Assembly (NCBI GenBank): GCA_035371905.1
Contig: DAORXQ010000074.1
Coordinates: forward strand, 1-8,399
DNA length: 8,399 nucleotides
From: a bacterium
GTDB lineage: Bacteria > Ratteibacteria > UBA8468 > B48-G9 > JAFGKM01
Direction of reading: 5' to 3'
The notes under the pieces are model-generated. The model ran no database searches. It was not told where the DNA came from and worked only from the letters and a program-made list of their open reading frames with translations. Positions 1 through 5,813 of this stretch are shown in pieces. A program made the position numbers and the translations under genes. Position 1 is the first letter of the stretch. Each line of letters opens with the position of its first letter.

Positions 1-1
1 A

Positions 2-1282
2 ATAAGTTTATCATCTGAACTGAATTATACCAATTTTTTGAACATCCTTTATCTTTCTGATATACCAATTTTTGCATATGAAAGAAAAAATGAACATCCA
101 TTAATTATTGTAGGAGGAAATTCAGCTTTCAATCCATTGCCACTCGTTCCTTTTGTAGATGCATTTTTTATTGGTGAAGGAGAAGAGGTTTTTAATGAGA
201 TTATTGACATAATAAAAGAAAATAAGGATAATAGATATAAAATCCTTGAAAATCTAAATAAAATTGATTCAATTTTTGTTCCATTATTAAAAAAAGAAAA
301 AGTGAAAAAAGCGATTGTAAAAGATTTGGATAATTCCTTCTTTCCTTTGAAGTATTTAGTTCCACTAACTGAAATAACTCATGATAGAATTTCAATTGAA
401 ATAATGAGAGGATGTGTTCAGGGTTGTAAGTTCTGTCAGGCGGGCAGTTGCTGGAAACCTGTACGAATTAGAAGTTATAATAAAATTCTGGAAATTGCAA
501 AAGAAGTATATAAGAATACTGGCTATGAAGAAATTTCTCTTTTATCTTTTTCAGCAGGAGACCATCCACAGATAGAAAAGATAGTAACAAAACTTGTAGA
601 GGAATTTAAATTAAAAAATGTTTCAATTTCATTTCCATCATTAAGAATAGATACCTTTTCTTTTCAACTTGCATTGAAGATTAAAGAAATAAAAAAAACT
701 AATCTGACATTTGCTCCTGAAACAAGCGAACGTTTAAGAAAAAATTTGGGTAAAAAAATTACTGATGAAGAATTACTAAATCTTGCAATTCAGGCAAAAG
801 CAAATGGTTACAGACATATAAAATTATATTTTATGATTGGTTTACCCGATGAATCAGAAGAGGATATAGATGAGATTATTAAACTTATAACGGAAATTTC
901 AAAGGTAATATTTGTACACATTTCTTTCAATACATTTATTCCTAAACCTCACACTTCATATCAGACAGAAAGATTTATAAAAAAAGAAGAATATGAGACA
1001 AAAAGGATATATATAACAGAAAAACTCAAAAGGAATAAATATGTAAAGTTTAATTTTCACCCTTATGAAACAAGTTTTATAGAATGTATTTTAAGTCGGG
1101 GAGATGAAGAACTGTCAAAAGTAATTTATAATACATGGAAAAAAGGAAATAAATTTGAAAACTGGAAAGAGTTTTTCAAATTTAAAAACTGGTTGGAAAG
1201 TTTTGAAGAAGAAAAGGTTTCAATAGACAAATATCTTGGATATTTAAAACCACCATTTAAATGGGATTTTATTAAATTATGA
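2..1282 (+). CDS. Radical SAM protein of the TIGR03960-like family (5' end outside window)
   Basis: The reading frame is open from the first bases of the window, so the gene starts upstream; the TTG at 38 is only an internal codon. About 426 residues are visible. Near the left edge, the segment from HPLIIVGG through AFNP to FIGEGEE matches my memory of the N-terminal, B12-binding-like part of the TIGR03960 group. The radical SAM cluster motif is GCVQGCKFC, with cysteines at visible residues 138, 142 and 145 (Cx3Cx2C), which should bind a [4Fe-4S] cluster and S-adenosylmethionine. Later barrel motifs are FAPETSERLR and KLYFMIGLPDESEED. The reaction of this family is not known to me; members often lie near ribosomal protein or RNase E/G genes. 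The protein ends at PFKWDFIKL, apparently without the Cys-rich tail I recall for relatives, and has no fused DUF2344 domain. It stops one base before the convergent tRNA gene. Confidence 0.85.
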   Translation: MSLSSELNYTNFLNILYLSDIPIFAYERKNEHPLIIVGGNSAFNPLPLVPFVDAFFIGEGEEVFNEIIDIIKENKDNRYKILENLNKIDSIFVPLLKKEKVKKAIVKDLDNSFFPLKYLVPLTEITHDRISIEIMRGCVQGCKFCQAGSCWKPVRIRSYNKILEIAKEVYKNTGYEEISLLSFSAGDHPQIEKIVTKLVEEFKLKNVSISFPSLRIDTFSFQLALKIKEIKKTNLTFAPETSERLRKNLGKKITDEELLNLAIQAKANGYRHIKLYFMIGLPDESEEDIDEIIKLITEISKVIFVHISFNTFIPKPHTSYQTERFIKKEEYETKRIYITEKLKRNKYVKFNFHPYETSFIECILSRGDEELSKVIYNTWKKGNKFENWKEFFKFKNWLESFEEEKVSIDKYLGYLKPPFKWDFIKL

Positions 1283-1283
1283 A

Positions 1284-1355
1284 AGGCCTGGGCCGGATTT
1301 GAACCGGCGAATAGCGGTTTTGCAGACCGCTGCCTTCCCGCTTGGCTACCAGGCC
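1284..1355 (-). tRNA. tRNA-Cys (anticodon GCA)
   Basis: The reverse complement folds into a complete 72-nt cloverleaf. The acceptor stem GGCCTGG/CCAGGCC has seven perfect pairs. A short D-stem GCC/GGC encloses AAGCGGGAA, and the anticodon stem GCGGT/ACCGC encloses the loop CTGCAAA, giving anticodon GCA. The variable loop is TATTC. The T-stem GCCGG/CCGGC encloses TTCAAAT. The discriminator base is T (U73), a known identity element of tRNA-Cys. CCA is not encoded (TTTC follows), so the tail must be added by a CCA-adding enzyme. The gene lies 15 bases after pfkA on the same strand and one base from the convergent radical SAM stop codon. It could be processed from the operon transcript or made from the promoter candidate just upstream. 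Confidence 0.97.
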
Positions 1356-1363
1356 ATTTTTTT
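1285..1363 (+). terminator. Possible intrinsic terminator of the radical SAM gene formed by antisense tRNA-Cys
   Basis: Read on the plus strand, the complement of the tRNA gene keeps the perfect GC-rich seven-pair stem (1285-1291 with 1349-1355) and is followed, after one A, by seven T residues (1357-1363). A smaller alternative hairpin directly before the T-run is TGGC-TACCAG-GCCA (1343-1356). Either could stop plus-strand transcription before it runs antisense into pfkA. This is inferred from layout only; the long structured loop is atypical for an intrinsic terminator. Confidence 0.3.
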
Positions 1364-1393
1364 ATTATACCTATATAGCCATTTTTTCTACAA
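1364..1393 (-). promoter_or_regulatory. Candidate sigma70-type promoter for tRNA-Cys
   Basis: A perfect TATAAT hexamer lies at 1369-1364 on the minus strand, in the short gap between pfkA and the tRNA. Eighteen bases further upstream is TTGTAG (1393-1388), which keeps the TTG of a -35 element and lies inside the 3' end of pfkA. Normal spacing puts transcription start near 1357, giving a 5' leader of about two bases before mature tRNA position 1. The placement is exactly where a tRNA promoter should be, but TATAAT is common by chance in DNA this AT-rich and the -35 is poor. Confidence 0.45.
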
Positions 1394-2336
1394 GATTTAA
1401 ATACTCAACTCTTATAGATTTTGTTTTACTTGTAACTTCCGAAAGCGGAATATAAACTATTTCTTCTCCCTTTATTCCTATCATATATCCAAACTTTCCT
1501 TCCATTAAAATTTCTACCGCTCTATGTCCAAAAATAGTTGCAAGTTTTCTTGTTAAATATGTTGGTTTTCCCCCTCTTTGTATATAACCAAGGACTGTAT
1601 ATCTAATTTCTCTTTCTGGAAATTTTTCACTTAAAACTTTTGCCAGTTTCTCTGCTTTTTCTGCACCTTCAGCGAGAACAATTATACAACTTTTTTTGCC
1701 CTTTTTTTCTTCTTCTTTAAGTTCTTCAACAATTTTATCAATGTTTAACTCTACTTCCGGAATTATTACAATTTCAGCACCACAGACAATACCCACTTCA
1801 AGCGCAAGAATACCACTTTCTCTTCCCATAACTTCTATAATAAAAGTTCTCTCATGACTTGTAGCAGTATCTCTAATTCTATCTATTGCATCTATTGCTG
1901 TATTTACTGCTGTATCAAAGCCAATTGTATAGTCAGTTCCATAGATATCATTATCAATTGAAGCGGGTATATGAACAACAGGGAAATTGAATTCTGAATA
2001 GAGTAGATATGCGCCTTTAGCAGAACCATCTCCACCTATTACAACAAGTCCTTCAATTTTTGCTTCTTTTAAATTTTTATAACATATTTCTCTAATTTCT
2101 TTATTTTTAAACTCATAAAATCTTCTGGTTTTTAAAATTGTTCCGCCCTGATTTATTATTCCACTTACACTTCTTGAAGTTAACTGTCCAAATTTTTTTT
2201 CATAAAGTCCTCTGAACCCTTCATAAATTCCAATTACTTCAATATTATTATAAATAGCAGTTCTGACAGCACTTCTTATAGCAGCATTCATTCCAGGCGC
2301 ATCCCCACCCGTTGTAATAATTCCCACTCTTTTCAT
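1371..2336 (-). CDS. pfkA: ATP-dependent 6-phosphofructokinase
   Basis: Catalyses ATP-dependent phosphorylation of fructose 6-phosphate to fructose 1,6-bisphosphate in cytosolic glycolysis. The 321 residues from the ATG at 2336 match the usual bacterial length (320 in E. coli). N-terminal GGDAPGMN is at 10-17 and GGDGS at 101-105; glycine at the position equivalent to E. coli 104, plus Ala rather than Lys in PASIDND, indicates ATP rather than pyrophosphate use. Catalytic-loop aspartates are D128 and D130. GTDYTIGFDTA, SHERTF and EVMGRESG follow. Equivalents of the E. coli effector-site arginines 21, 25, 54 and 154 and of Lys213 appear present, so allosteric control is plausible. Two deviations: Ser126 replaces the catalytic-loop Thr, and Tyr251 replaces the phosphate-contacting His of GHIQRGG. 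I preferred this ATG to an in-frame TTG at 2348: it gives the canonical MKRVGI start and sits one base after the aldolase stop. Confidence 0.95.
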   Translation of the reverse strand: MKRVGIITTGGDAPGMNAAIRSAVRTAIYNNIEVIGIYEGFRGLYEKKFGQLTSRSVSGIINQGGTILKTRRFYEFKNKEIREICYKNLKEAKIEGLVVIGGDGSAKGAYLLYSEFNFPVVHIPASIDNDIYGTDYTIGFDTAVNTAIDAIDRIRDTATSHERTFIIEVMGRESGILALEVGIVCGAEIVIIPEVELNIDKIVEELKEEEKKGKKSCIIVLAEGAEKAEKLAKVLSEKFPEREIRYTVLGYIQRGGKPTYLTRKLATIFGHRAVEILMEGKFGYMIGIKGEEIVYIPLSEVTSKTKSIRVEYLNLVEKMAI

Positions 2337-2337
2337 A

Positions 2338-3411
2338 TTAATATCCAAAATCTGCTTTTAATCCTGGTTTAATTTCTCTTGATTCTTTAATTAAAGATTT
2401 TGCTTCTTCGTGAATCCATTCAAATTTATACCACCATGGCTTTGACATAATTTTTGTAATTGTTCTAATCTGTCTTATTCTTGGTATTGCTATTTTTACA
2501 AATGCTTTTTCAAGAGTATCCCAATCTTTTGTTTCAGGGTCTGTAAATGCTTCTTTAAAATATGCTCTTCCGCACATAGGTCCTGCTACAAGGTCACACA
2601 CCGAACCGTATTGGATTGCATATTGTTCAAAATCTACTGCTGCACTGAGTAATAATAAAGGTCTTGGTGATATTTTTTCCATTTCAAATGCAACGTCTCT
2701 TACAACTTGTGGTGAACATACCTGGATTATCTTTCCATCTTCTTCTACCCATAATACTGGAACTTGAGTTTTGTAAAAATGTCCTAATGGTGAAAAATCT
2801 TCAGCCATTTTTATTAATACATCAGGTAATTTTTTTGCTTTTTCAAGTTTTGTCTCACCCGGTAAATCTGCAAGTAATGTTTCATTATAAAGAGGTTTTT
2901 CAAGTTTTTTACATTTTTCAAAGACATCTGCAAGCCATTCTCTGTTTTTTTCCCAACTTTCTTTATGGTCGGGATTTAGATACACAAGTGTTTTGAATGC
3001 ATCTACTTTGTCTGCAATTTCTTCTGGTTCTATTGCAAGACGGGCAACTTTACCTAATCCTCCATCAAGTTCAACTGGTTTTGTATGTTCAAGTCGTCCA
3101 ATTAAAAGTATTTCTGAACCAAGAGCTTCTTTAAATCCCGGTGTTAAAATAGCAAGATGATTAAATAATGCAGCTGTAACTTCGCCCCTTAGATGTCTTG
3201 CAAATCTTTTACATACTTCCTTGACATCTTCATCATTGGCTTCTCTTTTTTCACCTATGTGTTTTAAAAAACTATTTGTAAGTTTAATATAGGAACTATG
3301 CTGATCCGAAGCAAAAACATCCATAACACCATCTGGAGCAAACCTTGCAAGCACTTTAAAAATACCCTCACTTACTTCCAAACCATCCTTAAATTTAGCA
3401 TATATCATCAT
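2338..3411 (-). CDS. LacD-like class I aldolase (tagatose/fructose-bisphosphate aldolase family)
   Basis: A 357-residue TIM-barrel aldolase resembling tagatose-1,6-bisphosphate aldolase LacD (about 326 residues). Recognisable landmarks in order: FASDQHSS (33-40), equivalent to the AFDQRGxL strand; VDAFKTLVYLNPD (136-148), equivalent to the IKxLxYYD segment; LYNETLL (174-180); HFYKTQVPV (211-219), where K214 is the likely Schiff-base lysine; and LLLLSAAVDFEQY followed by GPMCGRAYF (252-284), the phosphate-binding end of the barrel. LacD enzymes cleave ketohexose bisphosphates to dihydroxyacetone phosphate and glyceraldehyde 3-phosphate and often accept fructose 1,6-bisphosphate. Being one base upstream of pfkA, it plausibly acts as the glycolytic fructose-bisphosphate aldolase; no LacC-type kinase or other tagatose gene is nearby. 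The exact substrate remains open, as relatives such as IolJ/DUF2090 proteins share the fold. The protein starts Met-Met; the second ATG (3408) has the better ribosome-site spacing. Confidence 0.8.
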   Translation of the reverse strand: MMIYAKFKDGLEVSEGIFKVLARFAPDGVMDVFASDQHSSYIKLTNSFLKHIGEKREANDEDVKEVCKRFARHLRGEVTAALFNHLAILTPGFKEALGSEILLIGRLEHTKPVELDGGLGKVARLAIEPEEIADKVDAFKTLVYLNPDHKESWEKNREWLADVFEKCKKLEKPLYNETLLADLPGETKLEKAKKLPDVLIKMAEDFSPLGHFYKTQVPVLWVEEDGKIIQVCSPQVVRDVAFEMEKISPRPLLLLSAAVDFEQYAIQYGSVCDLVAGPMCGRAYFKEAFTDPETKDWDTLEKAFVKIAIPRIRQIRTITKIMSKPWWYKFEWIHEEAKSLIKESREIKPGLKADFGY

Positions 3412-3414
3412 TTA

Positions 3415-3420
3415 CCTCCT
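3415..3420 (-). promoter_or_regulatory. Strong Shine-Dalgarno AGGAGG for the LacD-like aldolase
   Basis: A full AGGAGG at 3420-3415 lies three bases before the first ATG (3411) and six before the second (3408). Spacings of four to seven at neighbouring genes favour the second ATG. It is among the best ribosome sites in the window, suggesting high aldolase expression compared with the PurE-like gene before it and pfkA after it. Confidence 0.85.
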
Positions 3421-3423
3421 TTT

Positions 3424-3876
3424 TTAAATATATTGGTTTTTAAATTCTTTTACTTTTTTTCTTAAATTTTCATCTTTTCTTGATATAATCTGGGCTGCAA
3501 AGATAACTGCATTTTTTATACCTGTTTTCCCCAGAGACATACAGGCAACTGGAACTCCCTCAGGCATCTGTGCAATTGAAAATATGGTTTCTGTACTGGG
3601 AATATCATTAACAGGTAAAGGTACACCAATAACCGGGATGATTGTTTTGGAAGCAATAATACCAGGTAAATGAGTTGAAATTCCACTGCAGACAATTACT
3701 ACATCTATCTCTGTTTTTTCTATTAATTCCACAAGTTCATCCACTGGATTTAAATTATTCATTCCGGAAATTATTTTAACATCATAAAAAATTTTTAATT
3801 CTTCAAGGATTTTCTTCCCTTCATCAATTTTTTTTAAGTCATTTTCATTATCTACTACAATAATTACTTTTGCCAT
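3424..3876 (-). CDS. Divergent PurE-like (AIR carboxylase family) protein
   Basis: At 150 residues this is the size of a class I PurE (N5-carboxyaminoimidazole ribonucleotide mutase). The core is recognisable: HLPGIIASKTIIPVIGVPL (69-87), IFSIAQMPEGVPVACMSLGKTGIKNA (98-123) and AAQII match the PurE pattern HLPG..AAKT..PV.GVP, SIVQMP.GIPV and GKAGAANA. The two motifs that bind and process the nucleotide in canonical PurE do not fit. GSDSD is replaced by DNEND (9-13, only the last Asp kept), and the SAHRTP loop with the catalytic histidine is replaced by SGMNNLNP (37-44). The usual GAGGAAHLPG is SGISTHLPG. A related carboxylation or mutase reaction on another substrate, or loss of activity, is therefore possible. 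It overlaps dapL by 13 bases, has no clear ribosome site, and has no purine genes beside it. I withhold the symbol purE for these reasons. Confidence 0.75.
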   Translation of the reverse strand: MAKVIIVVDNENDLKKIDEGKKILEELKIFYDVKIISGMNNLNPVDELVELIEKTEIDVVIVCSGISTHLPGIIASKTIIPVIGVPLPVNDIPSTETIFSIAQMPEGVPVACMSLGKTGIKNAVIFAAQIISRKDENLRKKVKEFKNQYI

Positions 3877-5021
3877 ATCTTTTTCATTCTTGAAATAGCT
3901 TCTTTTATTTTTTCTTCATTTATTGTTAAAGAAAAACGAATATATCCTTCACCGGAAGGACCAAAACCGACTCCCGGAGTTGCAACTATTTTACCATTTT
4001 CAAGTAAAAAGTCAACAAATTTAATTGAACTTTCATTTATTTTCACCCAGAAATAAAATGTTCCTGATGGTAAATTAAAATCAAATCCCAGTTCTTTCAG
4101 CCCTGTTGCAAAAATATCTCTTCTTCTTTTGTATATTTCTCTAATTTTAATAACTGATTCTTGAGAACCTGTAAGTGCTTCAATTCCTGCGAATTGAATT
4201 GCTTCAAAGGTTCCAGAGTCAATGTTTTCTTTAATTTTAGCAAGAGCCGATATTAAATAAGTATTGCCACAAGCCCATCCTATTCTCCATCCTGTCATAT
4301 TATAAGTTTTGGACAATGAGTTAAATTCAATCACTACATCTTTTGCACCATCTATTGAAAATATATTAACTGGTTTTTTTTCAAAATATATCTCTGAATA
4401 AGCAGCATCATAAACAAGAATAATATTATTTTTTTTACAGAAATTTATTGCTTCTTTTAAAAAATCATAACAGGCAAAACTTCCTGTTGGGTTATTCGGA
4501 TAATTTAAATATAAAATTTTCGTCTTTTTAATTATCTCTTCGGGAACTTTTCCCAGTTCCGGTAAGAATTCATTTTCTTTTTTCAGAGGTAGAAAATAAC
4601 TTTCCCCTCCTGCAATCAGAGTCCCAAGATGGTATACAGGATATCCTGGCTCTGGAACAAGTGAAATATCTCCATTATTTATGAAACACAGAGGAAAATG
4701 TGCAATTCCTTCTTTTGAACCAATCAAAACACATATTTCATTTTCATAATCAATTTCAACATCATAGTTTTTTTTATAATATTCAGCAATTGCTTTTCTG
4801 AATTCTTTTGTACCTTTTCCAAAAGGATATCTATGAAAATTTGGATTTTCAACTGCTTTTTTCATTGCTTCAATTATATTTGAAGGAGTAGGTAAGTCAG
4901 GGTCTCCAACTCCAAAATCAATTACAGATTCTCCTTTTGCATTTAATTCTTTTTTCTTTCTATCTATTTCTACAAAAAGGTATGGCGGGATTTTTCTTAA
5001 TCTTTCACTTACTTCAAACAT
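3864..5021 (-). CDS. dapL: LL-diaminopimelate aminotransferase
   Basis: A PLP-dependent fold-type I aminotransferase of 385 residues. It converts tetrahydrodipicolinate plus glutamate directly to LL-2,6-diaminopimelate, bypassing the acylated intermediates of the DapD/C/E route. The family is recognisable from PPYLFVEIDRKK (12-23), GVGDPDLPTP (37-46), HRYPFGKG (63-70), LIGSKEGIAHFPL (99-111), PEPGYPVY (123-130) and YPNNPTG (174-180). SLSKTYNMTGWRIGWA (235-250) contains the PLP lysine K238, and GFGPSGEGYIRFSL (352-365) contains the substrate-carboxylate arginine R362. Its start overlaps the last eight bases of dapB and is preceded by a strong ribosome site, so the two are probably translationally coupled. 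The DapB neighbour makes its substrate, which supports this assignment over a generic aspartate/alanine aminotransferase. Confidence 0.92.
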   Translation of the reverse strand: MFEVSERLRKIPPYLFVEIDRKKKELNAKGESVIDFGVGDPDLPTPSNIIEAMKKAVENPNFHRYPFGKGTKEFRKAIAEYYKKNYDVEIDYENEICVLIGSKEGIAHFPLCFINNGDISLVPEPGYPVYHLGTLIAGGESYFLPLKKENEFLPELGKVPEEIIKKTKILYLNYPNNPTGSFACYDFLKEAINFCKKNNIILVYDAAYSEIYFEKKPVNIFSIDGAKDVVIEFNSLSKTYNMTGWRIGWACGNTYLISALAKIKENIDSGTFEAIQFAGIEALTGSQESVIKIREIYKRRRDIFATGLKELGFDFNLPSGTFYFWVKINESSIKFVDFLLENGKIVATPGVGFGPSGEGYIRFSLTINEEKIKEAISRMKKIWQK

Positions 5022-5811
5022 TTAGAACCTCCTCTTTTATAAAGTTTTCCATTCCATAAAGTCCCTTATCTTTTTTATTCAAATATTTTGAAACCTTTAA
5101 TGCTCCTGATGCAAATGCTTCTCTGTTATAGCATCTATGAGAAATTTCAATTATTTCACCAGTTCCTCCAAAAAAAACAGTATGTTCACCCACTATATCT
5201 CCAATTCTTAAAGAATGTATACCTATTTCATCAAATTGTCTTTCTCCTGTTTCTCCACTTCTTCCATATTTCAAAATTTTCTCTATTTTTAAATTTCTTT
5301 CATTGCATATTATTTCTGCAATTTTTTTTGCAGTACCACTTGGCGCATCTTTTTTAAAATGATGATGTATTTCTTCTATTTCAATTTCGTAATTTTTGAA
5401 AAGTTTAGTTGCATATTTTATAACTTCAAAAAAAAGATTTACACCTAAACTCATATTTGGTGATAAAAAAACCGGTATATATTCTGAAATTTCTTTTATT
5501 TTTGCAATTTCTTCACTTTTGAAACCAGTTGTTCCAATAACTATTTTACCTCTTTTTTCTTTAACTGTCTTTATAAAACTCATAGTTGCTGAAGGTACTG
5601 TAAAATCAATTACTATATCATCTTTTTCTACTATTTCATCTAAACTATCAAAAACTTTAATGCCCTCTTTGATTTCATAACCAATCATTGGATGGCTTTT
5701 GGTTTCAATTCCACCTTTTACAAAAAAATCTTTATCTTTTAGAGCAAGTTCAATTATTAAACTTCCCATTCTTCCACAGGCACCACATACAATCAGATTA
5801 ATTTTTTCCAT
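5014..5811 (-). CDS. dapB: 4-hydroxy-tetrahydrodipicolinate reductase
   Basis: Reduces 4-hydroxy-tetrahydrodipicolinate to tetrahydrodipicolinate with NAD(P)H in the lysine/diaminopimelate pathway. The length of 265 residues is typical. The Rossmann nucleotide-binding motif GACGRMG is at 10-16. Further family motifs are IDFTVP (68-73), IGTTGF (92-97) and SPNMSLGVN (117-125). EIHHHFKKDAPSGTA (147-161) carries the catalytic pair: H149 and K153 align with E. coli H159 and K163 at a constant offset of ten. GIHSLRIGDIVGEHTVFF (197-214) forms the tetramerisation/substrate region. The ATG at 5811 lies two bases after the murA stop, with a ribosome site inside the murA 3' end. The product feeds DapL, encoded next, and through it the peptidoglycan stem peptide. 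Confidence 0.96.
   Translation of the reverse strand: MEKINLIVCGACGRMGSLIIELALKDKDFFVKGGIETKSHPMIGYEIKEGIKVFDSLDEIVEKDDIVIDFTVPSATMSFIKTVKEKRGKIVIGTTGFKSEEIAKIKEISEYIPVFLSPNMSLGVNLFFEVIKYATKLFKNYEIEIEEIHHHFKKDAPSGTAKKIAEIICNERNLKIEKILKYGRSGETGERQFDEIGIHSLRIGDIVGEHTVFFGGTGEIIEISHRCYNREAFASGALKVSKYLNKKDKGLYGMENFIKEEVLNV
5028..5033 (-). promoter_or_regulatory. Shine-Dalgarno AGGAGG for dapL inside the dapB 3' end
   Basis: AGGAGG at 5033-5028 lies six bases before the dapL ATG (5021) and is part of the last codons of dapB. It fixes the dapL start and shows that the eight-base dapB/dapL overlap is real, with ribosomes able to reinitiate there. Confidence 0.85.
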
Positions 5812-5813
5812 TT

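Noticed and set aside
201..395. Minus-strand reading frame inside the radical SAM gene
   Set aside because: Lies wholly within a conserved coding region on the other strand, has no recognisable domain and is Leu/Phe-rich as expected for the complement of Lys/Glu-rich codons.
1253..1264. Perfect palindrome CCATTTAAATGG near the end of the radical SAM gene
   Set aside because: It encodes conserved-looking residues, would form only a four-pair hairpin and has no T-run; a chance event is likely.
2337..2348. Upstream TTG start for pfkA
   Set aside because: It would add four residues and an 11-base overlap; the ATG at 2336 gives the canonical MKRVGI start and family length.
2664..2996. Plus-strand reading frame opposite the aldolase
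   Set aside because: Hydrophobic, low-complexity translation of the antisense strand of a well-supported gene.
5088..5680. Two plus-strand reading frames opposite dapB
   Set aside because: Complement of a clearly conserved dapB; Phe/Leu/Ile-rich translations with no motif.
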